DNA of 64,000 nucleotides. It comes from CAVPTL01 sp963727235 (GTDB lineage: Bacteria > Actinomycetota > Thermoleophilia > Gaiellales > JAICJC01). Location of the stretch: contig CAVSFZ010000015.1 of the NCBI GenBank assembly GCA_963727235.1, positions 124,001-188,000 on the forward strand, read 5' to 3'. The position numbers and the translations under genes are program-made. A model generated the notes under the pieces. That model ran no database searches. It saw only the letters and a program-made list of their open reading frames with translations, and was not told the DNA's origin. Shown here piece after piece: positions 42,389 to 50,943 of the stretch (position 1 is the stretch's first letter; every line of letters starts with the position of its first letter).

Positions 42389-43534
42389 CTAGCCGGTGAC
42401 TTTTGCCGCAACATTCGAGAGCGGCTCGGCCAGCGCGTCGACCTGCTGGGCCAGCTTGAGCCTGTCGGCGGAGGTCAGCTCGCCGTACTCCGCGTATCCC
42501 GAGGGGGTGGAGCGCTTGTACGCGTCGAGCGAAGTCTGCACCGCCGCGAACCGTTCCGAGATGGTCTCTGCCAGCTCGCCGTTGCCGGTCTCCTTGAGCG
42601 CCGGTCGCAGCAGCTTGAAGGCCACGAACGCGCCGGTCAGGTTGCCCTGGAAGTCCGACAGGTCGGTGTGCGAGTAGCGATCCTCCTCGCCGGTGATCTT
42701 GGATCCCGCCACCTCATTGAGCAGCTCAACCGATCCGTTGGCGAGCTGGGCAGGCTGGTAGGTGAGCGTGCCCGCCTTCTGCGCCAGCGTGTTCACGTCC
42801 TTCATCAGCTGGTCCGCATAGGGGCCGGTGCCGTTGGCGCTGTTATCCACCCACAGCATCTTCTCGATGCGGTGAAATCCAGTCCATTTGCTGGGGTCGG
42901 CGACGTCGTTGATGCGCGCGTCGATCTCGGGGTCGAGGTCACCGAACGCTTCTGCCACCGGCTCGATCGCCTCGTAGTGGATGCGCGTCCTGGCGTACAG
43001 GTCCTTGGCCTTCTGAGTGTCGCCGGCCTTGAGCGCCACCACGAACGCGGCGGTTGCGGTCTGCAGCTTGGCGGCCTCGGAGTCGACGTACTGCTTGTAG
43101 CCGGTGGTGGCCTGTTTGAGCAGCTCGGCGGATGCGCCGTCGGCTGCTGCGAACCGCTCGCCGGTGACCTTGAGCGTGCCCTCCGGGGTGGTCTCGCCGT
43201 TGGGGCAGCTGAGCTTGTAGCTGCCGGGCTGGAGCTTGAGCGAGAACGAGACAGGCACCCCCTCGATCACGTTCTCGCGCTCGCCGATGATCACGCCGTC
43301 CTCGTTCAGCAGCTCGAGCTCGGTGACCTTGGCGCTGCCCGAGTTGCTGACGGTGAAGTTGACGGGGCCGGCCGGCACCGTGGCGTTGGCCGGTGAGCAG
43401 CCGTCATCCGAGAGCGTGACCGCCACCGTCGTGGCATCAGAGCTGGACGATCCGGAACTCGAGCTGGAGCCGCAGGCTGCGGCGACGATCGCAAGGCATG
43501 CGACCGCAGCGCTGGTGAGAGCACGGGGGTTCAT
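42389..43534 (-). CDS. efeO: Iron uptake lipoprotein EfeO (cupredoxin plus M75 imelysin domain)
   Basis: A 381-residue exported protein. Lipoprotein signal: SAAVACLAIVAAAC. An N-terminal cupredoxin-like domain (TVAVTLSDDGCSPANATVPA) is followed by a GERFAAADGASAELL linker and a C-terminal imelysin-like M75 domain containing the HxxE motif TGFHRIEKMLW. EfeO binds iron outside the membrane and delivers it to EfeU. Second gene of the efeUOB operon. Confidence 0.93.
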   Translation of the reverse strand: MNPRALTSAAVACLAIVAAACGSSSSSGSSSSDATTVAVTLSDDGCSPANATVPAGPVNFTVSNSGSAKVTELELLNEDGVIIGERENVIEGVPVSFSLKLQPGSYKLSCPNGETTPEGTLKVTGERFAAADGASAELLKQATTGYKQYVDSEAAKLQTATAAFVVALKAGDTQKAKDLYARTRIHYEAIEPVAEAFGDLDPEIDARINDVADPSKWTGFHRIEKMLWVDNSANGTGPYADQLMKDVNTLAQKAGTLTYQPAQLANGSVELLNEVAGSKITGEEDRYSHTDLSDFQGNLTGAFVAFKLLRPALKETGNGELAETISERFAAVQTSLDAYKRSTPSGYAEYGELTSADRLKLAQQVDALAEPLSNVAAKVTG

Positions 43535-43549
43535 CGCTTCCTTTTTCGG

Positions 43550-44386
43550 TCAGGCGCGGGCGGGCTGTGTGCTGGGCACACGCACCTTCGGCCTCCGGGG
43601 GCGGAGGACGTAGATCAGCATCGGGATTGCGTACAAAAGCCACCCGAGCACCTCGCCGACGGTGGGCTCCGGTTGGATTCCAAGCACGCCGGTGGCCAGC
43701 GAGCTCAGGATCGAGCCTGGACGCACCAGCCATTCGAGATTGACCGCCTGGGCCTGGAAGCTGTTCAGCCAGGCGGCCTCGTGCGCGGTGTGAATCGCGC
43801 TGGAGACGAGCCCGGCGGCGACCAGCACGAGCACGGCCGCTGTGAGGCGGAAGAAGCGGGCAAGGTTGAGGCGGACGCCGCCGTAGTAGATGCCGACACC
43901 GATGCCGATCGCGCACACGATCCCCAGCAGCGCTCCCAAACCGGCGGAGAGCGCATCCCCGGAGGCCTGGAACGCGGCCAGCATGAAGACGGCTGTCTCG
44001 ACGCCCTCGCGGACAACCGCGAAGAACGCCATCGCGACCAGCGCCCAGGCGCCGCTGGCGGCGGCGTCTGCCGCGCTCGCGCGCAGGTCGGAGGCGAGCG
44101 TGGCCGCGTGCCGGCGCATCCACACGATCATGAAGGTGACCATGCCGACGGCCACGAGCGCGACGATCGTCTCGAGCTGCTCCTGCTGCCGCTGGGGAAG
44201 CGACTGGTCGAGCACCTGCAGGCCCACGGCCAGCGCAATGCACAGTGCGATGGCGGCGGAGACTCCCACCCACATCGCCCGCAGCGCAGCGCGGTTTCCC
44301 TGCTGGCGCAGGAAGGCGCCGATGATCCCGACGATCAGCGACGCCTCGACTCCCTCTCGCAACCCGATCACGAACGTTGGCAGCAA
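43550..44386 (-). CDS. efeU: Ferrous iron permease EfeU (FTR1 family)
   Basis: A 278-residue membrane permease with seven segments. The two REGxE iron-binding motifs are intact: REGVEASLI at residues 10-18 and REGVETAVF in the second half. TTG start preceded by AAGGG; no better start lies upstream before the promoter. First gene of efeUOB; it is preceded by a consensus-like promoter overlapped by an IdeR/DtxR-type palindrome, so repression under iron-replete conditions is expected. Confidence 0.93.
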   Translation of the reverse strand: MLPTFVIGLREGVEASLIVGIIGAFLRQQGNRAALRAMWVGVSAAIALCIALAVGLQVLDQSLPQRQQEQLETIVALVAVGMVTFMIVWMRRHAATLASDLRASAADAAASGAWALVAMAFFAVVREGVETAVFMLAAFQASGDALSAGLGALLGIVCAIGIGVGIYYGGVRLNLARFFRLTAAVLVLVAAGLVSSAIHTAHEAAWLNSFQAQAVNLEWLVRPGSILSSLATGVLGIQPEPTVGEVLGWLLYAIPMLIYVLRPRRPKVRVPSTQPARA

Positions 44387-44417
44387 CGCAATCCCTTGTT
44401 CGACCCCACTGAGGGCA

Positions 44418-44438
44418 CCCTAACTTAGGGCGACCTAA
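44418..44438. promoter_or_regulatory. IdeR/DtxR-type iron box upstream of efeUOB
   Basis: CCCTAACTTAGGGCGACCTAA contains three interleaved half sites: CCTAA-C-TTAGG on the left and TTAGG-GCGA-CCTAA on the right. This is the spacing of IdeR/DtxR boxes (consensus TTAGGTTAGSCTAACCTAA). It directly overlaps the start-site region of the efeU promoter on the minus strand. Confidence 0.75.
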
Positions 44439-44467
44439 CTATGACAGGACGATCTGGGATCTGTCAA
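44438..44467 (-). promoter_or_regulatory. Promoter of efeUOB
   Basis: Read on the minus strand: TTGACA (44467-44462), 18-bp spacer, CATAGT (44443-44438). The predicted transcription start falls inside the iron box. The -35 element is a perfect consensus match. Confidence 0.65.
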
Positions 44468-44503
44468 GCGAGAGCCGGCCCGCGGTGATTGTGATTACCC
44501 CGC

Positions 44504-44863
44504 TCAGGCCGCGTGTGGGTCGCGCTGCCACAGATGGAAGGCGGTGCCTTCGACATCCCGGCAGGAGGCAAACCAGCCGTGACCCGGCACCGGTGCGCGA
44601 TCATCGGCCTCACCGCCGAGCTCGCGCACCCGGTCGATCGACTCGTCGATGTTGTCGGTGTCGAGATAGATCGTGGGGTGGCCGGTGCGATTCTCGGACG
44701 CGAACACCGCCACTCCGGCGTTCTCGCTGACCTGGGCCATGCGGTAGTCCATCTCCGGCATCCCGGGGTTGACGAACTCCCAGCCGAACAGCCCGCTCCA
44801 AAACGCCTGTGCCCGGTCGGCATCACCTGACGGAAACTCCACGTGTACGACTTCCCCTGCCAT
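44504..44863 (-). CDS. VOC-family protein
   Basis: A 119-residue vicinal oxygen chelate protein: GEVVHVEFPSGDADRAQAFW, SGLFGWEFVNPGMPEMDYRM and the late block CRDVEGTAFHLWQRDP. ATG start with GAGGAGC upstream. It is divergent from the kinase/PLP fusion gene and stands behind the efeUOB promoter region on the same strand. Similar to glyoxalase-type proteins such as those with CFP-30B-like annotation; function unknown. Confidence 0.82.
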   Translation of the reverse strand: MAGEVVHVEFPSGDADRAQAFWSGLFGWEFVNPGMPEMDYRMAQVSENAGVAVFASENRTGHPTIYLDTDNIDESIDRVRELGGEADDRAPVPGHGWFASCRDVEGTAFHLWQRDPHAA

Positions 44864-44916
44864 GAACGCTCCTCGATCGCGGTTGTGGTTTGGCCCTAGG
44901 GTAGTCTCTGAGCCTC

Positions 44917-47199
44917 ATGTCGGACACCGCGCAGAACAGCGATCTGGGAGTGCTCGAGACCACACCGCCGGCGTTCACAGCCGAGCAGGTCGCAGCGATC
45001 GCGCGCGAGCTCTTCGGCGTGGACGGCATCGCCCGCGATCTGGGAAGCGAGCGCGACCAGACGTTCATGATCGATGCCGAGGGCGGCGGCGGGGTGCTCA
45101 AGGTCTCGAACCTGGGCGAGCTTCCCCAGTCGCTCGATTTCGAGGCCGCTGCCCTCCTGCACGTGGCCGCGACCGACCCGGAGCTGCCGGTGGCACGTCA
45201 GCTGCCGCGGCCGGGAGCCGGCCCGGTGCCCGATCTGGAGGACTACCGGCCGCGCTTCGAGGGCCCCGACGGCTCTCATTACGTTCGCTTCTTCGAGCGC
45301 CTGCACGGCCGCTCGATGCTGCTCGGACCCGACCTCGACGATGCCGCGGTGGTCGCCTTCGGTGCGGTCTGTGCCCGGCTCGCCCGTGCGCTTCGCGGGT
45401 TCTTCCATCCCGCCGCGGGACGCAAGCTGCTGTGGGACACCAAGCACACCTCGGATCTGCACGGGCTGGTCGACTCAATCTCCGACCCCGCCCGGCGGGC
45501 GATGGTGGAGCGGATCCTCGATCGCTTCGACGCCAAGGTGGCTCCCCGCTATCCGCAGCTGCGGGCGCAGGTCGTGCACAACGATCTCACGCTCGACAAT
45601 GTGCTGCTGGATGAACGCGGCCTGGTCACGGGGATCTCAGACTTCGGCGACATCGTGCACACCTCCCTGGTCACCGACCTGGCGGCCACGCTGGTCTCGG
45701 TGGTACGGGGGCGCTCGCCCGACGATGTCTTTCGCACGGCTCGGCTGCTGCTCGACGGCTACCAGTCGCTGATACCGTTGGAGCCGCTCGAGCTGGAGCT
45801 GGTGGGAGACGTGGTCTCCGCCCGCCTGGCAACCCTCGTGACCGTCAGCGCCTGGAGGGTGCTGCGCTATCCCGAGAACGCCGAGTACATCCAGGGTTGG
45901 GACGCCGACAGCTGGGCATTGATCGAGCAGTTCGACGCGATTGGGCCCGATGCGGTCTGTCAGGGCGTGGGGGCGCCGGCCCCGCCGATGGACGACGCCG
46001 AGCTGGCGGTACGTCGGCGGGCCGTGCTGGGGGCGGCGATCACCCCGCCAACCTATGCGCGGCCGGTGCACGTCAGCCGCGGCCGGGGCGCGTGGCTGTT
46101 CGAGGCCGACGGCCGGCGGGTGCTGGACGCGTATAACAACGTGCCGGTGGTGGGCCATTGCCACCCGCGCGTGACCGAGGCTGTGGTGCGCCAGACGCGG
46201 GCGATCAACACCCACTCCCGCTACCTGTACGAGCCGCTGGTCGATCTCGGCGAGCGGATCATCCAGAGCATGCCCGCAGGACTCGGTCTGGACACGATCA
46301 TGCTCGTGAACTCGGGCAGCGAGGCCAACGACATCGCTTGGCGGATCGCGACGGCAGCGACCGGCAACGGCGGCGGATTGGTGACCGGCTTCGCCTACCA
46401 CGGGGTCACCACGGTGATCAACGACATGTCGCCGGAGGAGTGGGTGGACGACTACCGGCCCGACTTCGTCGAGACGCTCGCTGAGATCGCCGGGGGAGCG
46501 ACAGAGGATGCGATTGCCCGGCTCGCCCAGCGCGGGGTGGCGCCTGCGGCCGTGTACCTCGACACCGGGTTTACCAGCGACGGGTTCTTGGAGCCTGAGC
46601 CGTCAGAGGTGCAGGCGATCACCGCGGCCGTCCGCGCGGCCGGCGGGCTGGTGGTGGCCGACGAGGTGCAGGCCGGGCACGGCCGAAACGGCGAGCACCT
46701 GTGGTCGTTTCAGAGCTACGGTCTCGAGCCCGACTTCGTCACCATGGGGAAGCCGATGGGCAACGGCTATCCGGTGGCCGCACTGGTCACACGCAGCGAT
46801 CTGGCCGAGCGGTTTGCCGAGACGACCGAGTTCTTCAGTACCTTCGGCGGCAACACGGTGGCGGCCTCAGCCGCGCTCGCGGTGCTGGACGTGATCGACG
46901 ACTACCGGCTGGTGGATCATGTCGCGCGCGTGGGCGCCCGGCTCAAGTCCGAGATCGAGAGAGTGGCGGCGGGTCACCCCGAGATCGTGGCGGTGCGCGG
47001 GCGCGGGCTCCTGATCGGCGTCGAGATGGTCGACCCCCGCCGAGCGGGCCAGGTGGTCGACGCGATGCGCGAGCATGGAGTCCTGATCGGCCGCACCGGT
47101 CCCCACCATGACACTCTCAAGATCCGCCCGCCGCTGGTCTTCAGCGACGAGCACATCCCGGTTCTGATCGACGCCCTGGTCGCCGCACTCGCTGAGTGA
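44917..47199 (+). CDS. Fused aminoglycoside-phosphotransferase-fold kinase and class III PLP enzyme
   Basis: A 760-residue bifunctional protein. Residues 1 to about 345 are a kinase of the APH/hydroxylysine-kinase type: VHNDLTLDNVLL with His221-Asn-Asp223, then GISDFGDIVHTSLVTDLA (metal Asp in SDFGD). From about residue 365 (RRRAVLGAAITPPTYARPVH) to the end is a class III aminotransferase-fold enzyme: RVLDAYNNVPVVGHCHPRV, MLVNSGSEANDIAWRIA, GGLVVADEVQAGHGRNGEHL and PLP Lys612 in FVTMGKPMGNGYP. Eukaryotic relatives act as separate kinase and phospholyase on hydroxylysine or phosphoethanolamine, so a phosphorylate-then-eliminate route is likely. The TGA stop lies in repeat copy 7. Confidence 0.88.
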   Translation: MSDTAQNSDLGVLETTPPAFTAEQVAAIARELFGVDGIARDLGSERDQTFMIDAEGGGGVLKVSNLGELPQSLDFEAAALLHVAATDPELPVARQLPRPGAGPVPDLEDYRPRFEGPDGSHYVRFFERLHGRSMLLGPDLDDAAVVAFGAVCARLARALRGFFHPAAGRKLLWDTKHTSDLHGLVDSISDPARRAMVERILDRFDAKVAPRYPQLRAQVVHNDLTLDNVLLDERGLVTGISDFGDIVHTSLVTDLAATLVSVVRGRSPDDVFRTARLLLDGYQSLIPLEPLELELVGDVVSARLATLVTVSAWRVLRYPENAEYIQGWDADSWALIEQFDAIGPDAVCQGVGAPAPPMDDAELAVRRRAVLGAAITPPTYARPVHVSRGRGAWLFEADGRRVLDAYNNVPVVGHCHPRVTEAVVRQTRAINTHSRYLYEPLVDLGERIIQSMPAGLGLDTIMLVNSGSEANDIAWRIATAATGNGGGLVTGFAYHGVTTVINDMSPEEWVDDYRPDFVETLAEIAGGATEDAIARLAQRGVAPAAVYLDTGFTSDGFLEPEPSEVQAITAAVRAAGGLVVADEVQAGHGRNGEHLWSFQSYGLEPDFVTMGKPMGNGYPVAALVTRSDLAERFAETTEFFSTFGGNTVAASAALAVLDVIDDYRLVDHVARVGARLKSEIERVAAGHPEIVAVRGRGLLIGVEMVDPRRAGQVVDAMREHGVLIGRTGPHHDTLKIRPPLVFSDEHIPVLIDALVAALAE

Positions 47200-47228
47200 A
47201 TAAAAGGTGCCAGGCACCTTTTATTCAC
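47196..47228. repeat. 33-bp palindromic repeat, copy 7 (AAAAGG arm type)
   Basis: Perfect inverted repeat GTGAATAAAAGGTGCC, central A, GGCACCTTTTATTCAC. Its bases 2-4 are the TGA stop of the kinase/PLP fusion gene. It separates that gene from the regulator gene 49 bases downstream. Confidence 0.95.
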
Positions 47229-47242
47229 GTGTCGCTTGTCAG

Positions 47243-47271
47243 TTGAAGAGTTTTTGAGTCTCGTCTAAACT
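47243..47271 (+). promoter_or_regulatory. Candidate promoter of the DtxR-family regulator gene
   Basis: TTGAAG (47243-47248), 17-bp spacer, TAAACT (47266-47271) in a locally A/T-rich gap. Transcription would start at or next to the ATG at 47278, so the transcript would be leaderless. Confidence 0.45.
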
Positions 47272-47277
47272 TGTTTT

Positions 47278-47928
47278 ATGGTCAGCGAGGCGGCTCAGGA
47301 CTATCTCAAGGCGATCTGGAAGCTCCAATCCCGGGGAGAGGTCACCACCAACGCCCTGGCCGCGGAGCTGGGAGTCTCGCCGGCTTCGGCCACCGCGATG
47401 CTGAAGAAGCTCGACAAGCTTGGCCTGGTGCGCCACGAGCGCTATCACGGAGCCACGCTCACACCGTCGGGCGAGCGGATCGCGCTCGAGGTCGTGCGCC
47501 ACCACCGGTTGCTGGAGCTGTACCTGATGGAGGCGCTGGGACTGACGTGGGACGAGGTGCACTCCGAAGCGGAGCGGCTCGAGCATCACCTCTCAGAGGA
47601 GCTCGAGGCCCGTATCGACGAGGCGCTCGGATATCCCACACGTGACCCGCACGGCGATCCCATTCCCACCGCTGACCTGGTGCTGGAATCACATGAACGC
47701 GTGCTTCTGTGTGACGTGGCAGAAGGCGACCAGGCCGTGGTGCGTCGCGTGCCCGATAGCGACGCCGAGCTGCTGCGGTATCTCGCCAGCCTCGGGCTGA
47801 TGCCCGAGCGCGAGCTGATCGTGGTCGAACAGGCGCCGTTCGACGGGCCGGTGACGGTTGAGGTTGACGGTGAGCGCCACGCCATCGGCCGCAGCGTGGC
47901 CGCCCGTATCGAGGTGGCGGCACCCTGA
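47278..47928 (+). CDS. DtxR/MntR-family metal-dependent regulator
   Basis: A 216-residue regulator. The N-terminal winged helix is EAAQDYLKAIWKLQSRGEVT then ALAAELGVSPASATAMLKKL; the metal-binding/dimer domain has VRHHRLLELYLMEALGLTWD, EAERLEHHLSEELEARIDEA and GYPTRDPHGDPIP; a C-terminal SH3-like FeoA domain follows (LASLGLMPERELIVVE). Length and the third domain match DtxR/IdeR rather than short MntR. Position directly before mntH argues for manganese control; the iron box at efeUOB 3 kb away argues for an IdeR role. It may serve both or one of them. Confidence 0.9.
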   Translation: MVSEAAQDYLKAIWKLQSRGEVTTNALAAELGVSPASATAMLKKLDKLGLVRHERYHGATLTPSGERIALEVVRHHRLLELYLMEALGLTWDEVHSEAERLEHHLSEELEARIDEALGYPTRDPHGDPIPTADLVLESHERVLLCDVAEGDQAVVRRVPDSDAELLRYLASLGLMPERELIVVEQAPFDGPVTVEVDGERHAIGRSVAARIEVAAP

Positions 47929-47933
47929 CGCCG

Positions 47934-49250
47934 GTGCCGCCTCCTGAGCTGGTCGTGACCGACCCGGGCGCCGCCGCCCTCCCGGGCGAAGCGCGCGTCG
48001 CCACGGCCGCCGAGCGGTCGCTCTCGGGTGAGCGGCGGGGACTACGCGGCCTGTGGCCGTTTCTGGGTCCGGCGTTCATCGCCGCGGTCGCCTACGTCGA
48101 TCCCGGCAACTTCGCCACCAACATCGCAGCCGGCGCCAAGTACGGCTATCTGCTGCTGTGGGTGATCCTGGTCTCCAACCTGATGGCGATGCTGATCCAG
48201 ACGATGAGCGCGAAGCTGGGCATCGCCACCGGTATGAATCTGCCGGAGGTGTGCCGCCAGGAGTTTCCCAGGCCGGTCACGATCGGCCTGTGGATTCAGG
48301 CCGAGGTGATCGCGATGGCAACCGATCTGGCCGAGTTCATCGGCGCGGCGCTCGGCCTCAACCTGCTCTTCGGGATGCCGCTGCTGTGGGCGGGGGCGCT
48401 CACCGGCGTGTTCGCGTTCGGCCTCCTGGCACTGCAGACGCGCGGCGGTTTCCGGCACTTCGAGGCGGCGGTGGTGTGCCTGGTGGGGATCATCGTGGCC
48501 GGGTTCGCCTTCCAGATGGTGCATGCCCACCCCGATCCAGCCTCGCTCGGCCACGGGATGTTCGTGCCGGGATTCTCGGGAACCGAGAGCGTGCTGCTCG
48601 CCGCCGGCATCCTCGGCGCGACCGTGATGCCCCACGTGATCTATCTGCACTCCGCCCTGACGCAGCGGCGAGTGGTGGGCAAGAACGACGCCGAGCGGCT
48701 CAAGATCTTCCGGTTCGAGCGGATCGACGTGATCATCGCGATGGTGATCGCAGGGCTGGTCAACATGTCGATGCTGATCGCCGCCGCCGGCATCTTCCAC
48801 TCCTCCGGACTGGTCGGGGTCGACTCGATCGAAGGCGCCTACGCCGGATTCAAAAACCAGGTCGGCGATCACGCCGAGCTGTGGTTCGGGTTCGCGCTGC
48901 TGGCATCGGGCCTGTCCTCGTCGTCGGTGGGCACGCTCGCCGGCCAGGTGGTGATGCAGGGCTTCGTGAAGCGGTCGATCCCGCTGTTCGTGCGACGCCT
49001 GGCCACCATGGCCCCGGCCATGCTGGTGCTGGCGATCGGGGTCGATCCGTCCCGGGCGCTGGTGCTGAGCCAGGTCGCGCTCTCGTTCGGCATCCCGTTT
49101 GCGCTGATTCCACTGGTGATCTTCTGCTGCAACCGCCGCCTGATGGGGAATCTCACCAACCGCCGGCTGACGACCGTGGTCGCGGTGATCGTCGCAACCG
49201 TGATCGTCGCCCTCAACATCTTCCTGCTCGAGCAGACGATCTTTGGGTAG
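47934..49250 (+). CDS. mntH: Nramp-family divalent metal transporter MntH
   Basis: A 438-residue proton-coupled Mn/Fe importer with eleven membrane segments. The metal-site motif DPGN is in YVDPGNFATNIAAGAKYGYL, and the second motif MPHVIYLHSAL in the sixth segment is present. GTG start 5 bases after the regulator stop, so regulator and transporter form an operon. Expression is likely controlled by the upstream DtxR-family protein. Confidence 0.94.
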   Translation: MPPPELVVTDPGAAALPGEARVATAAERSLSGERRGLRGLWPFLGPAFIAAVAYVDPGNFATNIAAGAKYGYLLLWVILVSNLMAMLIQTMSAKLGIATGMNLPEVCRQEFPRPVTIGLWIQAEVIAMATDLAEFIGAALGLNLLFGMPLLWAGALTGVFAFGLLALQTRGGFRHFEAAVVCLVGIIVAGFAFQMVHAHPDPASLGHGMFVPGFSGTESVLLAAGILGATVMPHVIYLHSALTQRRVVGKNDAERLKIFRFERIDVIIAMVIAGLVNMSMLIAAAGIFHSSGLVGVDSIEGAYAGFKNQVGDHAELWFGFALLASGLSSSSVGTLAGQVVMQGFVKRSIPLFVRRLATMAPAMLVLAIGVDPSRALVLSQVALSFGIPFALIPLVIFCCNRRLMGNLTNRRLTTVVAVIVATVIVALNIFLLEQTIFG

Positions 49251-49272
49251 AGATCCCGGCTAGGCTTTCACT

Positions 49273-50190
49273 ATGCCGGAGCCGCTCGCTGAACCCACCG
49301 CTGGGTATGTGACCTCGATCCTGGAGGCGATCGGCTCGACTCCGTTGCTGCAGATCGAGGGCGTGTACGCCAAGCTCGAGTACCTGAATCCTTCCGGCTC
49401 GGTGAAGGCGCGGATCGCGCGGTACATGATCGAGCGGGCCGAGGCGGAGGGGCTGCTGCAGCCGGGGTTCACGATCGTCGAGGCCTCCAGCGGCAACACC
49501 GGCAACGCCATGAGCATGGTGGCCGCGGCCAAGGGCTACCGGATGCTGGTCGTGATGCCCGCGGGTATGAGCCCGGAGCGGGCGGCGATCTCACGCGCGC
49601 ACGGCGCGGACGTGATGCTGATCGGCGACTTCCATGTGAACGCGGCACTCGAGCATGCTGCGCTTCTGGGTCAGCGGCCGGGCTACTTCAATCCCGCCCA
49701 GTTCGATTCGCAGTGGAACGTGGACGAGAACCAGGAGTGGCTCGGCGCCGAGATCCTCGGCCAGCTCCCGGAGCTACCGGACGCGCTGGTGGTTGGGATC
49801 GGCACCGGGGGCACGCTGATCGGCGTGGGCCGGGCGTTTCGCGAGGCCAATCCCGACGTGAAGCTGGTCGGGCTGGAGCCCGACGAGTCGTGCACGATCG
49901 TGTGCGGAGAGATCGCCCATCATTCGATCGAGGGCATCGCCGACGGGTTCGTGCCGGGGATCATCCAGCGGCACGGGTCAGAGGTCGACTCCTACGTTTC
50001 GGTGTCGAGTCCCGAGAGCCTTGCCGAGATGCGACGGCTGGCGCGTGAGCATGGCCTGTTCGTCGGCCCCAGCTCCGGGGCGCACATGGTGGCGGCCAAG
50101 CGGCTGCGCGGGCAGCATCCCGAGCTCGAGACGGTGGTGACGCTGCTCTGCGACGAGGGCGAGAAGTACATCACCGACCACTACGCGTAG
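49273..50190 (+). CDS. Cysteine synthase-family PLP enzyme (CysK/CysM-like)
   Basis: A 305-residue fold-type II PLP enzyme. PLP Lys45 lies in LNPSGSVKARIA, the substrate loop is EASSGNTGNAMSMVAA, and the phosphate-binding glycines are VVGIGTGGTLIGVGRAF. It would make cysteine from O-acetylserine (or O-phosphoserine/cystathionine). No cysE is adjacent. ATG start. The shared domain architecture does not separate cysteine synthase from cystathionine beta-synthase, since the regulatory CBS domains are absent. Confidence 0.9.
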   Translation: MPEPLAEPTAGYVTSILEAIGSTPLLQIEGVYAKLEYLNPSGSVKARIARYMIERAEAEGLLQPGFTIVEASSGNTGNAMSMVAAAKGYRMLVVMPAGMSPERAAISRAHGADVMLIGDFHVNAALEHAALLGQRPGYFNPAQFDSQWNVDENQEWLGAEILGQLPELPDALVVGIGTGGTLIGVGRAFREANPDVKLVGLEPDESCTIVCGEIAHHSIEGIADGFVPGIIQRHGSEVDSYVSVSSPESLAEMRRLAREHGLFVGPSSGAHMVAAKRLRGQHPELETVVTLLCDEGEKYITDHYA

Positions 50191-50197
50191 CTGACGC

Positions 50198-50452
50198 TCA
50201 GTCGGCTTCTGTCGATCCTCCGCCGGAGACCATCGACCAGCGCGACCGGGAGGAGAGCACCGACCAGCGCGACTGGGACGAGAGCAGCGACCCGATCGAC
50301 GCGAACGAGCCCACCGAGAGGATCGAGCAGGCACTCCCGACCGAGCCGATCGAGAGCACCGACCCGGCGCTTCCGATCGACAGCACCGAGTCGGTGGAAG
50401 CGATCGAAAGCAGCGAGCGCTGCGAGCGGAACGACCAGCGTGAGGTTGTCAT
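50198..50452 (-). CDS. Small Ser-rich repeat protein
   Basis: An 84-residue protein built almost only of short Ser-containing repeats: LLSIASTDSVLSIGSAGS, VLSIGSVGSACSILSVGS, FASIGSLLSSQSRWSVLSS. A hydrophobic residue and Ser or Gly recur with a three- to five-residue period, which suggests a regular beta-helix or an amyloid-like fibre. It has a clear ATG, a basic/aromatic start (TTSRWSFRSQRS) and end (SRSRWSMV). I believe similar miniproteins occur in other actinobacteria, but cannot verify this. The opposite strand is also open (DQRDREESTDQRDWDE...) but has no start codon. Confidence 0.5.
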   Translation of the reverse strand: MTTSRWSFRSQRSLLSIASTDSVLSIGSAGSVLSIGSVGSACSILSVGSFASIGSLLSSQSRWSVLSSRSRWSMVSGGGSTEAD

Positions 50453-50500
50453 GCCCGTGTTCTAGCGCGTCGGAGGCGGCTGCGCGCGATAATCACGGGG

Positions 50501-50923
50501 ATGGATGTCGCTGATCTCGAGAACCTCGCTGTCTTCGCCGGTCTCGGCGAGGATGACATCACCCGTGTTGCGGAGGCGGCCACCGAGCGCTCCTACCCCG
50601 CCGGCCGCGACGTGGTCGTGATGGGGGAGATCACCGACGGGTTCTTCGTGATCCTCACCGGTACCGCCCGGGTGGTGGGCCGTGGCGACACGCCGCTGGC
50701 CACGTTGGGCGAGGGTGACTTCTTCGGCGAGGTCGGTGCTCTTGATGCCGGCCCAGGATACGCGTCCGCCCGCACCGCCACCGTGACCGCCGAGACCGAT
50801 CTGGCCGTGGCGCTGTTGTCCGGCGAGCGGTTTACCGAGCTGGTGGCGAGCATCCCCGGATTCCGCGAGCACATCGTGACCGTCATGCGCGACCGCGACG
50901 AGAAACGGTCGGGTAACCGCTAA
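50501..50923 (+). CDS. Cyclic nucleotide-binding domain protein
   Basis: A 140-residue stand-alone CNB domain: AVFAGLGEDDITRVAEAATE, SYPAGRDVVVMGEITDGFFV, ILTGTARVV, then the phosphate-binding cassette region LGEGDFFGEVGALDAGPGYA SAR-type and a C-terminal helix. No effector domain (no HTH, no kinase) is present, so it would work as a cAMP/cGMP-sensing module for a partner. ATG start. It is followed by a cupin gene on the same strand. Confidence 0.85.
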   Translation: MDVADLENLAVFAGLGEDDITRVAEAATERSYPAGRDVVVMGEITDGFFVILTGTARVVGRGDTPLATLGEGDFFGEVGALDAGPGYASARTATVTAETDLAVALLSGERFTELVASIPGFREHIVTVMRDRDEKRSGNR

Positions 50924-50943
50924 CACGCCATGGGGGTGTCCGG

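Noticed and set aside
43673..44428. 251-codon plus-strand frame opposite efeU
   Set aside because: Very rich in Asp, Gln and Arg without motif; efeU with both REGxE motifs is certain.
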